A stretch of DNA of 64,000 bases from Streptomyces violaceorubidus. Its GTDB lineage: Bacteria; Actinomycetota; Actinomycetes; Streptomycetales; Streptomycetaceae. The stretch covers positions 261,770 to 325,769 of the forward strand of contig NZ_JODM01000005.1 of assembly GCF_000717995.1 (NCBI RefSeq), read 5' to 3'. The notes beneath the pieces are model-generated. The model saw only the letters and a program-made list of their open reading frames with translations. It did no database searches and had not been told where the DNA came from. Every line of letters starts with the position of its first letter. Positions within the stretch are counted from its first letter, which is position 1. The position numbers and the translations under genes were made by a program. Of the stretch, positions 9,891-19,227 are shown piece after piece.

Positions 9891-10568
9891 ATGTCCACAG
9901 GCGTGATCATCACCTTGATCGTGATCGTGGCGGTCGTGCTCGTCGTCGCGGCCGTCCTCGCCCTGCGCGCACGGGGCTCCCAGCACGGCGGAAGCCTCAA
10001 GCGGCGCTTCGGGCCCGAGTACGACCTGGCCGTGGCCCGGCACGACGGCGACACCAAGGCCGCGGAACGGGAACTGGCCGAACGGGTGCGGCGGCACGGG
10101 TCGCTGCGCACCCGGCCCCTGGAGCCCGCCGAGCGGGAACGCTTCGAGGCGCGTTGGGCCGCGGCCCAGGAGCGCTTCGTCGACTCCCCGCGTGAGGCGG
10201 TCGGCGAGGCGGACCGGCTGCTCGCGGAACTCGCCGGCGCGCGGGGCTTCCCGGACGGCGGACAGTACGAGGAGCAGCTCACGGCGCTGTCCGTGCACCA
10301 CGCCCACCATGTCGAGGGGTACCGCCGGGTGCACCGTGTGACGCACGCGCGCGCGGACGACGCGCAGGGCGGCGGCGCGGGCACGGAGGAGATGCGCGCG
10401 TCCATGGTCGAGGCCCGCGCGCTGTTCGAGACACTGGTCCGCCCGGACCGCCACGACGCCCGGCGGCAGCGGACCGGCACCGAAGCGGGCGAACCGGCAT
10501 CCGCCGCCCACGAGTCCCGGGCGCCCCACGCGTGGTCGCTCGGCAAGCGCCGACCGAAGGAGAGCTGA
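9891..10568 (+). CDS. Membrane-anchored protein with FVDSPR-EADR domain
   Basis: 225 aa. ATG with GGAAGG 5 bases upstream. An N-terminal membrane helix (GVIITLIVIVAVVLVVAAVLAL) is followed by a soluble, highly charged helical domain containing QERFVDSPREAVGEADRLLAEL. The tail is disordered. The same FVDxPRxxVxEADRxLxE segment recurs in the next gene, 3 bases downstream, so the two are tandem paralogous domains in one operon. Function not recognised. Confidence 0.75.
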   Translation: MSTGVIITLIVIVAVVLVVAAVLALRARGSQHGGSLKRRFGPEYDLAVARHDGDTKAAERELAERVRRHGSLRTRPLEPAERERFEARWAAAQERFVDSPREAVGEADRLLAELAGARGFPDGGQYEEQLTALSVHHAHHVEGYRRVHRVTHARADDAQGGGAGTEEMRASMVEARALFETLVRPDRHDARRQRTGTEAGEPASAAHESRAPHAWSLGKRRPKES

Positions 10569-10571
10569 GGC

Positions 10572-11159
10572 ATGCCCGACATGACAGGCAAAACCGGCGC
10601 CGACCCGACGGTCGAGCCCGGCACCACCGCCGGACCCAGGCCCGGCCCCACCGCCGCGGAGCACGAGCCCGGCCCCACCGCCGAGTCCAGGCCCGGCACC
10701 GCCGCCGAGCATGAGCCCGGCACCACCGCCGAGCACGAGCCCGGTGTCATCGCCGAGTCCAGGCCCGCCACCACCGCCGAGCACGAGCCCGGTGTCACCG
10801 TCGGGTCCGGGGCCGGGTCCGGGCCCGGACCCGGGACCACCGCCGCAGTCTCCGCGGCGGACGCTTCGGCCGGTGCGTCGCTCCTGCCGCCCGGTGAGTC
10901 CGACCGGCTCGGCCGGCGGCTGCACCACGCGGTGGCCGGGTTCGTCGACGCGCCCCGTGCCTCCGTCGAGGAGGCCGACCGCGTCCTGGAGGAGATCGCG
11001 GCGCGCTTCACCGACGCCGTGACCCACCGCCGCCGCACCCTGCGCACCTCCTGGCGGGAGGCCGGGGCGGACAGCGGAGCGCCGAGCACGGACACCGAGC
11101 AACTCCGCCTGGCCCTGCGGGACTACCGCGAGTTGGCGGACCGGCTGATGCGCCTGTGA
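10572..11159 (+). CDS. Repeat-containing paralogue of the upstream envelope protein
   Basis: 195 aa, ATG 3 bases after the preceding stop, with GGAGAG overlapping that gene's end. Residues 1-95 are low-complexity, built of about ten-residue units (TTAEHEPGTTAE, TAESRPG). Residues about 105-195 carry the domain GFVDAPRASVEEADRVLEEIAARF found in the upstream gene. There is no membrane helix, so this one is probably soluble. Translation is probably coupled. Function unknown. Confidence 0.75.
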   Translation: MPDMTGKTGADPTVEPGTTAGPRPGPTAAEHEPGPTAESRPGTAAEHEPGTTAEHEPGVIAESRPATTAEHEPGVTVGSGAGSGPGPGTTAAVSAADASAGASLLPPGESDRLGRRLHHAVAGFVDAPRASVEEADRVLEEIAARFTDAVTHRRRTLRTSWREAGADSGAPSTDTEQLRLALRDYRELADRLMRL

Positions 11160-11169
11160 GCCACGGGCG

Positions 11170-11577
11170 TCACTCCGCCGCCCGGCCCTCCCGCCACCGC
11201 CGTACGACCTCTTCGACGTCGTAGGGCTTCAGACCCAGCGGGGGGCCGGGCGGCGGCTTGAACATGACGTCGCGGATCTTGACGTTGATCTCCTCGACGA
11301 TGCGGCGGACCACCCGCTCCGACGGTGCCTTCGCCGCCGCCTCCAGGGCGTCCTCCGCCTCCTTGCGCAGGGCCAGCGTGGGCGGCAGCACGGAGAAGCC
11401 CTCGCGGGCCATCTTCCGCTTGACCCACCACAGTTCGTCGTAGGTGCTGTCCACCTCGCTGGGCAGGGGCTTGCCCGCGCCGGGCAACCCGGCGAACTCA
11501 CCGCGGGCGTCCGCGTCCCGGATCTGCTTGTCGACCCAGAACTCGAAGTCGACGCCTGGTGGCTTTCGCTCGGTCAT
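11170..11577 (-). CDS. DUF1992 (DnaJ-homologue-subfamily-like) protein
   Basis: 135 aa from ATG 11577. The whole length matches the DUF1992 family: WVDKQIRDADARGEFAGLPGAGKPLP (short co-chaperone-like helix pair ending in G-x-GKPL), DELWWVKRKMAREGFS, LRKEAEDALE and VRRIVEEINVKIRDV. These small proteins share a motif with DNAJC28-type proteins, and their biochemical role is not established. Convergent with the paralogue pair, divergent from the FHA gene. Confidence 0.85.
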   Translation of the reverse strand: MTERKPPGVDFEFWVDKQIRDADARGEFAGLPGAGKPLPSEVDSTYDELWWVKRKMAREGFSVLPPTLALRKEAEDALEAAAKAPSERVVRRIVEEINVKIRDVMFKPPPGPPLGLKPYDVEEVVRRWREGRAAE

Positions 11578-11665
11578 GACCCCATTGTGCCGGACGCCGG
11601 ACACCGCTCCACGGGGCGATCTATCATGCGGCGGCGACAAGCCGACGGACCTCGAAGGAGCGCAC

Positions 11666-12064
11666 GTGCTCGAACTCACCATGGCCGCCGTCACCGCGGC
11701 GGACGCGGGCGCCACGGCCGGCATGCAGATGGCCGACGCGCCCAGCGAGCCGGACGCGGTGCTGCGGGTGGGCAGGGACAGGTCCGTGTGCCGGCTGTCG
11801 ACGCCGGAGGACTGGCTGTTCGTCTCCCGGGTCCACCTGGAGTTCCGCTGCGGACCGGACGGCGTCTGGCGGCTGACCTGGCTGCGCGGCTCCCAGCCCG
11901 ACCCCTCCTGCGAGGTCCGGCTGACCGTCGGCGGCCACGCGCAGGCGCAGCCCATGACGTACGGCGGCACCGTGCCGCTGCCCAGGGGCGGCAGCGGCGA
12001 GGTGGTGGTCCAGGACCGCGCGGAGCCGCGCAGCGTCAACGTCGGCTTCTACCACGAGGTGTAG
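11666..12064 (+). CDS. FHA-like domain protein
   Basis: 132 aa. GTG start at 11666 with GAAGGAG 5 bases upstream. The middle has the FHA signature: VLRVGRDRSVCRL (GR..S), WLFVSRVHLEF (SR.H), then beta-rich sequence through SGEVVVQDR. FHA domains bind phosphothreonine on partner proteins. There is no other domain and no kinase nearby. A TATCAT -10-like element lies about 40 bases upstream. The glycine usually followed by N in FHA loops is only partly kept, so confidence is moderate. Confidence 0.7.
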   Translation: MLELTMAAVTAADAGATAGMQMADAPSEPDAVLRVGRDRSVCRLSTPEDWLFVSRVHLEFRCGPDGVWRLTWLRGSQPDPSCEVRLTVGGHAQAQPMTYGGTVPLPRGGSGEVVVQDRAEPRSVNVGFYHEV

Positions 12065-12077
12065 GACCGGCCCGCGG

Positions 12078-12749
12078 TCAGGCCAGCACGCGCGCCAGCG
12101 CGAACCCGTCGTACCCCTTGGCGCCGACCGTCTGGACCGCGGTGCCGCTGAGCCGGGGGTGGGCGCCGATCAGCTCGATCGCGGCGCGGGTGCCGCGGAC
12201 GTCGTCGCCCGTGTCGTCGGCGTCGGCCACCCGGCCGCCGCGGACCACGTTGTCGACGACGATCAGGCTGCCGGTGCTGGTGAGTCTGAGGGCCCACTCG
12301 AGGTAGCGCGGGTTGTTGCCCTTGTCGGCGTCGATGAAGACCAGGTCGAAGGGCGGCGGGTTCTCGTCGGCGAGCTTCGGCAGGGACTCCAGCGCGGGAC
12401 CCACGCGCACGTCGACGAGGGCGTCGAGGCCGGCGCGGGCGATGTTGCGGGTGGCGACCTCCGCGTGCCGGGCGCTGTACTCCAGCGTGACCAGGCGGCC
12501 GTCGGCGGGCAGGGCGCGGGCCAGCCAGATGGTGCTGTAGCCGCCGAGGGTGCCGATCTCCAGGACGGTGCGGGCGCCCTGGATCCGGGCGAGGAGCTGG
12601 AGGAGCTTGCCCTGGGTGGCGGTGACGCTCACCGGCGGCAGCCCGGCGGCGTCGCTTTCCCTGCGGGCGGCCGCCAGGGCGTCGTCGTCGGGTGCGAGGT
12701 GGGTGGCGAAGTAGGCGTCGACGTCGTCCCAGAGCCGCGACTCGCTCAT
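12078..12749 (-). CDS. SAM-dependent O-methyltransferase (family 3)
   Basis: 223 aa, ATG with AAGG upstream. Class I methyltransferase of the caffeoyl-CoA/catechol O-methyltransferase type: VLEIGTLGGYSTIWLA (SAM motif I), LVTLEYSARHAEVA (acidic ribose-binding loop), FDLVFIDADKGNNPRYLEWAL with metal-ligand Asp, and VVDNVVRGG. Full family length. It probably methylates a catechol-like or hydroxylated small molecule. The regulatory context is not visible; the gene converges with the FHA gene 13 bases away. Confidence 0.9.
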   Translation of the reverse strand: MSESRLWDDVDAYFATHLAPDDDALAAARRESDAAGLPPVSVTATQGKLLQLLARIQGARTVLEIGTLGGYSTIWLARALPADGRLVTLEYSARHAEVATRNIARAGLDALVDVRVGPALESLPKLADENPPPFDLVFIDADKGNNPRYLEWALRLTSTGSLIVVDNVVRGGRVADADDTGDDVRGTRAAIELIGAHPRLSGTAVQTVGAKGYDGFALARVLA

Positions 12750-12866
12750 GCGGGAGCCTTCCGTGTGCGTCGTTGACCTGTCTCAGCAGGTGCGTTCAGC
12801 AGGTGCACCAAGGAGGTTAGCCACGCGGACGACCTGGGTGGGCGATCAGGACCGGGTGTTCCGCGC

Positions 12867-14282
12867 TCACGGCGCGGCGGCGGAGTGGACCGGGCCGCGG
12901 GGCCGCTGTCCCTCCACCGCCGGTGCCGAGCCCGGCAGCGGGCGTCCCGCCGACTCCGTCATGAACCACACCGCCACGCCGCCGACCACGGCCGCGGCCA
13001 TCATGTAGTACGCGGGCATCATCATGTCGCCCGTCGCCCCGATCAGCGCCGTCACCACCAGCGGCGTCGTCCCGCCGAACAGGGACACCGAGACGTTGAA
13101 GCCGATCGACAGCGAGCCGTACCGCACCCGCGTCGGGAACAGCGCCGGCAGCGCCGACGGCATCGAGGCCGTGAAGCAGACCAGCAGCAGGCCCAGCGCG
13201 GCCATGCCCAGCGCCACCGCGAGCAGGCTGCCCTCGCGGATCAGCAGCAGCGCCGGGACGGACAGCAGCAGGAAGCCCGCGCAGCCCGCCGCGATCACCG
13301 GCCGCCGCCCGACCCGGTCGGTCAGCGCGCCCGCGAACGGCTGGACGACCATCATCAGCACCATCACGCCCAGCACCACGAGCAGCCCGTGCGTCTCGTC
13401 GTACTTCAGCTCGCTGGTCAGATAGCTCGGCATGTACGACAGCAGCATGTAGTCGGTGACGTTGAAGACCAGCACGAGTCCGACGCAGAGCAGCAGGGCA
13501 CGCCACTGACCGGTGACCATCTCCCGCAGCGGCACCTTCGGCCGCTCGGTCTCCGCCTTCGCCACCTCGGCCGCGAACGCCGGGGTCTCCTCCAGGCGCA
13601 TCCGCAGGTACAGCCCGACGATGCCCATCGGCCCGGCGACCAGGAACGGGATGCGCCAGCCCCACGACATCAGGTCGCCGTCCGACAGCAGCGCCGTCAT
13701 CAGCGTCACCAGCCCGGCGCCGCCGATGTACCCGGCGAGCGTGCCGAACTCCAGCCAGCTGCCGAGGAACCCGCGCCGCCGGTCCGGCGCGTACTCGGCG
13801 ATGAAGGTGGACGCGCCCGCGTACTCACCGCCGGTGGAGAAGCCCTGCACCAGCCGCGCGGCCAGCAGCAGCACCGGCGCCCAGACGCCGATCGTCGCGT
13901 ACGACGGGATCAGGCCGATGGCGAACGTGCCCGCCGCCATCATGATCATCGTCACGGCGAGCACCTTCTGCCGCCCGACCCGGTCCCCGAGCGGACCGAA
14001 GACCATGCCGCCCAGCGGCCGGACCAGGAAGGCCGCCGCGAAGGCGCCGAAGGTGGAGAGCAACTGCGCGGTCGGGTTGCCCGACGGGAAGAAGACCTTG
14101 CCCAGCGTCACGGCGATGTAGCTGTAGACGCCGAAGTCGAACCACTCCATCGCGTTGCCCAGCGCCGCGGCCTTGACGGCGCGGCGGACGAGCGCGGGAT
14201 CGGTTGCGGTGGGCGCGCCGGCGGCACGCGGGACGGGGGCCGGGTTCGTACGGGACCCAGGAGCAGCGGCGACGGCCGACAA
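12867..14282 (-). CDS. MHS-family MFS symporter (ProP/proline-betaine type)
   Basis: 471 aa. The start is TTG 14282; a TAG stop lies 5 codons upstream and no ATG/GTG comes before helix 1. MHS signatures: GNAMEWFDFGVYSYIAVTLGKVFFP, PLGGMVFGPLGDRVGRQKVL, STGGEYAGASTFIAEYAP, RGFLGSWLEFGTLAGYIGGAG. Twelve hydrophobic segments. Family members carry osmolytes or carboxylates in symport with H+. The C terminus lacks the long coiled coil of ProP. No cognate regulator adjacent. Confidence 0.9.
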   Translation of the reverse strand: MSAVAAAPGSRTNPAPVPRAAGAPTATDPALVRRAVKAAALGNAMEWFDFGVYSYIAVTLGKVFFPSGNPTAQLLSTFGAFAAAFLVRPLGGMVFGPLGDRVGRQKVLAVTMIMMAAGTFAIGLIPSYATIGVWAPVLLLAARLVQGFSTGGEYAGASTFIAEYAPDRRRGFLGSWLEFGTLAGYIGGAGLVTLMTALLSDGDLMSWGWRIPFLVAGPMGIVGLYLRMRLEETPAFAAEVAKAETERPKVPLREMVTGQWRALLLCVGLVLVFNVTDYMLLSYMPSYLTSELKYDETHGLLVVLGVMVLMMVVQPFAGALTDRVGRRPVIAAGCAGFLLLSVPALLLIREGSLLAVALGMAALGLLLVCFTASMPSALPALFPTRVRYGSLSIGFNVSVSLFGGTTPLVVTALIGATGDMMMPAYYMMAAAVVGGVAVWFMTESAGRPLPGSAPAVEGQRPRGPVHSAAAP

Positions 14283-14690
14283 AACTACGCTCGCCTACTT
14301 TCGACGGGGACAGGAACACAGGCGCGGAACGCCACGACCCGCACGGCGGCGCTGTCGCCGGGCCGGAAGGAGCCCGCGGCACTCGGCCACGGGCGGAAAA
14401 GCGACCATAGGCGGTGATGCGCCGCTTACGCCCGGTATGCTTTTCGTTGCACTGTGCACCAAAATGGCGTCCACGCAGGGGACATGCGCGCGCCGCGCGC
14501 CGCCCGGCCACCCGCGCGCTGTGATCCTTCTCGCTCCCCGGGACGAAAAGCGCGCGGCTGTCAGGCGGAGTGGGGGGCGCTCGCGTCTTCCTCCGGGGGT
14601 GGTGCGAGCCTCGTAGGGTTCGCAAGGACGACACACCGCGTACACGAGCGCGGGACGTGCGGTACGAGCGGGGCGGGAGGCCGACGAGGC
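14283..14690. other. Intergenic region without a gene
   Basis: 408 bases between the divergent symporter and glycosyltransferase-phosphatase genes. It must hold both promoters. A TATGCT element at about 14438 and the dyad TTGCACTGTGCACCAA at about 14448-14463 are the only structures noticed. No convincing open frame or RNA. Confidence 0.4.
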
Positions 14691-16769
14691 GTGGCGAATG
14701 CGGAGCACAGTGGGCGACCGGTGGAGACCTTCGGAGCCTCGGCCGCCGACGCGACCAGAGCACGGCTGCGCGTCGCGCGCCTCGGCCTGTGGCTGATCGC
14801 CGCCGTCCTGGCCGTACGACAGGTGGCCGCGGTCCTCGGCACCCCGCGCGGGGAGCGCCTGACGGACCTGGAGACCTGGGTCGGCGAGCACGGCGTCCTG
14901 CACGTGGAGGGGTCCCTGTACGACTCCACGCAGTTCACCGGCACGCCGTTCGTCGGCCTCGTCCTCAAACCCTTCACCCGCGCCGCCGAGCAGGCTCTCG
15001 GCTGGGGCTGGACCTTCGGCTCGCTGCTGCTGGTCGTGGCCCTCGGCCTGGTCGCCGCCCGCGCCCTGCCCCAGCCGGTCGGACGCCGCACGGCGCTGCT
15101 GGCGGCGCCGGTCGCCATCAGCCTGCTGATGCTCTCCCTCCCGGTGCGCAACGCGTTCTGGCTCGGCCAGACCAGCATCATCCCGGTCCTCCTCGTCCTG
15201 CTGGGCTGCTTCGCCGTGCGCGGGACGCGGGGCGACCGGGTGAGCGGCGTGCTGATCGGCGTCGCCGCGGCCTTCCAGCCGACCGTCCTCCTCTTCGTCC
15301 CGCTGCTGTGGTTCACCGACCGCAGACGCGCCGCCGCGGCGACCGGGATCACCTTCGTCGTCTGCACGGCCGTCGCCTGGGCGGCCATGGCACAGGACTC
15401 CTACACGTACTGGGTGCACCACCTGGCCGGAGTCGGACTGGGCGGCGAGGCCGACGACCTGGCCAACCAGTCGCTGCACGGCGCCCTGCTGCGCCTCGGC
15501 GTGAGCGGCCCGCTGGAGATCGCCCTCTTCCTCGTCCTCGGTGCCGCCGTCGCCGTCCTCGCGCTGCGCCGGGCCGTGCGCTACGCCCGCGACGGCCAGC
15601 TGCTGCTCGCGGTCGCCGTCACCGGCTGCGCGGCCGTCGCCGTCTCCCCGGCCACCTGGCAGCACCAGCTGCTGTGGGTGCTGCCCGCCGTCGTCGGCCG
15701 GGTCGGCAAGCGGGCCTCCGACCGGTACGTGTGGCCGGTCGCCGTCGTCCTGGTGATGACGCTGCCCGCGAAGATGATGCTGCCGGACATGGCGGCCCTG
15801 TACCCGCTGCGGGACAACGTCGTGCTGCTCGCCGCGCTGGCCGCCGCCGTCGCCGTGCCGTTCCTCGCGCGCACCTCGCCCTACTTCGGGACACCGGTCC
15901 CGACGGCCTACGCGCCGCCGGTCCCCACCCGCTTCAAGCACGTCCCGCTGCTGCCGTTCCTGCGCCGGGTCCTCACCCGGCCCAACCTCCTCCTGGAGCT
16001 GCTCCTCATCCGGGTCACCTACGCCGCCTACTCCCAGGTCCGCCTCGCGGCGACCGGGGGCAGCAACTCGGCGGGCCGGGCGCGGGCCGAGGAGCACGGG
16101 AGGCAGATCCTCGACGTCGAGCGCTTCCTGCACCTCGACATCGAGCACGCGATCAACCACGCGGTCGTGAAGGTCGGCTGGCTGCGGGACTTCTTCGACT
16201 TCTACTACACGTCGTTCCACTTCGTCGTCCCGCTGACCGTCCTCGGCGTCCTGTACTGGCGCCGCCCGGTCGACTACCGCTGGGCCCGCGCCTCCCTGGG
16301 CTTCGCCACGCTGCTGGCCCTGGTCGGCTTCTGGCTCTACCCGCTCGCCCCGCCGCGGCTGATGCCGGGCCTCGGGATCATCGACACCGTGCACGGCGTG
16401 CAGGACTTCACGAAGCCGGACTACGGCACGCTGACGCACCTGACCAACCAGTACGCGGCGATGCCGTCGCTGCACTTCGGCTGGTCGCTGTGGTGCGGGG
16501 TGGCGATCGCGGTCATCGCGCCGAGGATGTGGATGAAGGCCCTGGGCCTGCTGCACCCGCTCTTCACCGTCTCGGCGATCGTGGCGACCGGCAACCACTG
16601 GGTCCTGGACGCGGTGGGCGGCGCGGCCGTGGTCGCGGCGGGCTTCGGGCTGACGTACTGGTTCCAGGGGCCGAGGGCCCGGACGGCGGCGGCGAAGGAG
16701 GTCGCGGTGCCCGCGCCCGGCGTCAGCAGCGATCCGCCGGTCCCGGCGAGGGACCGTACCGGGAGCTGA
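14691..16769 (+). CDS. Fused GT87-type glycosyltransferase and PAP2/AUR1-like phosphatase
   Basis: 692 aa from GTG 14691 (GGGAGG upstream at 10 bases; GTG 14721 is an alternative). The N-terminal 400 residues form a polytopic GT87-like domain (polyprenyl-phosphate-mannose-dependent glycosyltransferase family) with many helices. The C-terminal 250 residues are a PAP2/AUR1 domain with YAAMPSLHFGWSLWCG (SxH motif) and ATGNHWVLDAVGG (the GxxxHxxxD second His motif). AUR1-like enzymes transfer phospho-inositol or dephosphorylate lipid phosphates. The fusion suggests glycan addition coupled to lipid-phosphate turnover at the outer membrane leaflet. The 3' end overlaps the convergent gene by 47 bases. 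Confidence 0.85.
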   Translation: MANAEHSGRPVETFGASAADATRARLRVARLGLWLIAAVLAVRQVAAVLGTPRGERLTDLETWVGEHGVLHVEGSLYDSTQFTGTPFVGLVLKPFTRAAEQALGWGWTFGSLLLVVALGLVAARALPQPVGRRTALLAAPVAISLLMLSLPVRNAFWLGQTSIIPVLLVLLGCFAVRGTRGDRVSGVLIGVAAAFQPTVLLFVPLLWFTDRRRAAAATGITFVVCTAVAWAAMAQDSYTYWVHHLAGVGLGGEADDLANQSLHGALLRLGVSGPLEIALFLVLGAAVAVLALRRAVRYARDGQLLLAVAVTGCAAVAVSPATWQHQLLWVLPAVVGRVGKRASDRYVWPVAVVLVMTLPAKMMLPDMAALYPLRDNVVLLAALAAAVAVPFLARTSPYFGTPVPTAYAPPVPTRFKHVPLLPFLRRVLTRPNLLLELLLIRVTYAAYSQVRLAATGGSNSAGRARAEEHGRQILDVERFLHLDIEHAINHAVVKVGWLRDFFDFYYTSFHFVVPLTVLGVLYWRRPVDYRWARASLGFATLLALVGFWLYPLAPPRLMPGLGIIDTVHGVQDFTKPDYGTLTHLTNQYAAMPSLHFGWSLWCGVAIAVIAPRMWMKALGLLHPLFTVSAIVATGNHWVLDAVGGAAVVAAGFGLTYWFQGPRARTAAAKEVAVPAPGVSSDPPVPARDRTGS

Positions 16770-18426
16770 TCCGGTACTCGCCCGGCGCCCCGACGGTCAG
16801 CCGGGTGAACTCGCCGTCCCGCGTGAGGCACCCGCCGTCGCTGCGCAGCCACGGCGACCAGGCCACCCGCACGGTCACCGCGCCGGGCCTCGCCACGCGC
16901 AGCACCAGGTCGGCGGGGGTGGTGGTCAGGACGGTGCCGGGCGCGGAGACGAGCGGTACGGCGTCCCGCACCCGGTACACCCGCCAGTGCGCGTCCCGCC
17001 AGACGGGCTCCAGCCACTCGGGCCGCAGCCCCGGGTCCCCCACGAGCGCCGCCTCGGCCTCGGCGGGGCCGTCCGGCCTGCCGCCCGGGAGGACGACGAA
17101 GCCCACCGCCCAGCGGTCCAGCCACGCCCGGTAGGTGGCCGCGGAGAAGGTGCCGTCGTAGAAGAGGCGTCCGCGTTCCACGTCCAGCTGCCGGTTCCAG
17201 CCGCGGGCCAGGTTGACGTGCGGGGCGAGCAGGGTGGCCTCGCGGTGGTTGCGGGCGGGCACCACCTCCACCCGCGTCCGGTCGGCGCCGAGCCCCTTCA
17301 GGGCGTCCACGACACCGTCGGTCCCGGCGGCCCAGGCCGGCACGGCGGTGGACACCTTCAGGTCGTCGGCGGTCTTCCTGCCCACCCACCCGACGGAGTA
17401 GACGAGGGCCCCGGCCAGCAGCCCCGACAGCAACCGCCGCGACCGGGCCGCGGTGAGCGCGGGAGGCGCGGAGAGCAGCGCGGCCAGCAGCGCGGCGGGC
17501 GCGAACAGCTCGGCGAACCGCTCGACGTTCGTGCCGACCGGCGAGGCGATCAGATGCGTCAGCACGGTCCCGAGCGCGTAGACGGCCCCGCTCCACCGGG
17601 CGACCCGCCAGGTGCGCGGGGCCAGCGCGGTGACGGCGAGGCCGAGCACGAGCGGCGGCCAGATGCGCGCCGCCGGCATCGGCTGCTCCCCCGTGAAGGG
17701 GAAGAAGAGCGTGGTCGCCCCGACCACGGCGGCCGGGGGTATGAGGAGCACCAGGGCGCGCCCCCAGTCCCGTACGAGCAGGAACGCGGCCCCCACGACG
17801 GCCAGGAACAGCCCGGCCACCGGCGAGGCGGTCGTCGCCAGCGCCGCGTACCCGGCGGCGAGCCACAGCCGCCGCTCGCGCACCAGCGGCACGCAGGCCG
17901 CCAGCGCGAGGGCGACGCCGAGCGCGAAGGTGGTGCGGCCCGAGGCGACGTCGCACCACAGCGCGAGGGAAGCGAGCAGCGCGGGCCACACGGGCCGGCG
18001 CACCCCGCACCGCACGATCAGCACGGCCGCGAGCCAGGAGGCGGCGAGACCGGACACGACCGTGACGGTGCGCACCCCGGCCAGCGCCATCAAGTACGGC
18101 GAGACGACGCTGTAGTTGACGGTGTGCATCCCGCCGTACCAGAACAGCCCGTACGCCGAACCCCCGTGCCGTGACGCGAAGTCGGCCCACGCCTCCTGCG
18201 CGGCGAGGTCACCGCCCCCGGTGGCGAGAACCGCCCACCACACCGCGTACAGCGGAAGGGTGGGCAGGGTCGCCAGCAGCGGCACGCGGTGCCGGCGCCC
18301 GAAGGCGCGCAGGACGTCGCCGGGACGTCTGTCCCGACGCCGTTCGGGCCGGGGGACGGTGAGTTCGGCAGGGGCCACGGTCGGGGGGTTCCGTTCGGCG
18401 TCGTCGGGGGTGCCCGGCGTGGACAC
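16723..18426 (-). CDS. Polytopic membrane protein, GT-C-like
   Basis: 567 aa from GTG 18426, without a clear ribosome site. A charged N terminus is followed by about ten hydrophobic helices (residues about 45-370) and a soluble C-terminal domain (about 370-567). A first-loop HTVNYSVVSPYLMALAG and the arrangement of helices followed by an extracytoplasmic domain recall lipid-linked sugar transferases of the GT-C fold. No diagnostic D-D motif is secure. It overlaps the convergent GT87-PAP2 gene tail to tail. Function not recognised. Confidence 0.7.
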   Translation of the reverse strand: MSTPGTPDDAERNPPTVAPAELTVPRPERRRDRRPGDVLRAFGRRHRVPLLATLPTLPLYAVWWAVLATGGGDLAAQEAWADFASRHGGSAYGLFWYGGMHTVNYSVVSPYLMALAGVRTVTVVSGLAASWLAAVLIVRCGVRRPVWPALLASLALWCDVASGRTTFALGVALALAACVPLVRERRLWLAAGYAALATTASPVAGLFLAVVGAAFLLVRDWGRALVLLIPPAAVVGATTLFFPFTGEQPMPAARIWPPLVLGLAVTALAPRTWRVARWSGAVYALGTVLTHLIASPVGTNVERFAELFAPAALLAALLSAPPALTAARSRRLLSGLLAGALVYSVGWVGRKTADDLKVSTAVPAWAAGTDGVVDALKGLGADRTRVEVVPARNHREATLLAPHVNLARGWNRQLDVERGRLFYDGTFSAATYRAWLDRWAVGFVVLPGGRPDGPAEAEAALVGDPGLRPEWLEPVWRDAHWRVYRVRDAVPLVSAPGTVLTTTPADLVLRVARPGAVTVRVAWSPWLRSDGGCLTRDGEFTRLTVGAPGEYRISSRYGPSPGPADRC

Positions 18427-18496
18427 ATGTGCGAAGACGATAAATCGAACAGAAACGTTGACCTGGACCGGGGCCGAGGAGAGCCCCCTGGCGCTC

Positions 18497-19087
18497 CTAG
18501 CCGAGGGAGTCCTGCGACGGTACGACGACGCCGTACATGTCGGCGACGGTGGCGAGGGCGCCGTGGTGCACCTGGCGGGCGTCGAGTTCGGTGTCCGTGA
18601 CCGGGAGGGCGCGGGTGGCGCAGGCGTCGGCGACGACCGTGGGGCGGTTGCCGCGCAGGAAGGCGCCCTGGGCGGTGAAGGCCACGCACATGTGCGTCAT
18701 GAAGCCGACGACGACGAGGTCGGCGTGTCCGGCCGCGTGGACGTGCTCGCCCAGGTCGGTGCCGAAGAAGGAGTCCGGCGCCTTCTTGGTGACGACGGGC
18801 TCGCCGTCGACGGGGGCGACGCTCGGGTGGATCTGCCCGATCTCCGCCCCGAGGTCGTACGGGCTGCCCTCGCCGCCGTCGTGGACGACGTGGATGACCT
18901 TGGCGCCCTCCCGCCGGGCGCGGGCCAGCAGCCGGGCCCCGGCGTCGAGCGCGGCCTGCCAGCCGTCGAGTTCCATCACACCCGTCGTGTACGTGTTCTG
19001 GTAGTCGACGAGGACCAGTGTGGAGTCGGCGAGCTTCGCGGGGGTGTCGTCGAGACCGCTGAGGCGGCGCAGCGTGGTTCTGGGCAT
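18497..19087 (-). CDS. Cysteine hydrolase, isochorismatase family
   Basis: 196 aa, ATG with GGGAG 5 bases upstream. Catalytic triad visible: Asp in LVLVDYQNTY, Lys in VVTKKAPDSFFGT, Cys in VVGFMTHMCVAFTA, with the cis-peptide region before it. Members hydrolyse isochorismate, nicotinamide or carbamates; the substrate here is not deducible. It is divergent from the GlxA-type regulator, and DJ-1/AraC regulators often control adjacent isochorismatase-like genes, so the two probably form a regulated pair. Confidence 0.9.
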   Translation of the reverse strand: MPRTTLRRLSGLDDTPAKLADSTLVLVDYQNTYTTGVMELDGWQAALDAGARLLARARREGAKVIHVVHDGGEGSPYDLGAEIGQIHPSVAPVDGEPVVTKKAPDSFFGTDLGEHVHAAGHADLVVVGFMTHMCVAFTAQGAFLRGNRPTVVADACATRALPVTDTELDARQVHHGALATVADMYGVVVPSQDSLG

Positions 19088-19227
19088 GGGGGCTCCCTCG
19101 GATTCGGGGTGTGGGCGGCAGCCGTTGCGTCGGCCTGCTCCTACGACGCTAGGGCGCGCCCGGCGATGTCGGCAATGTCGTCTAACCTGCAGATACCGAC
19201 ATGACCCTGTGCGCCGCGGGAGGAACC

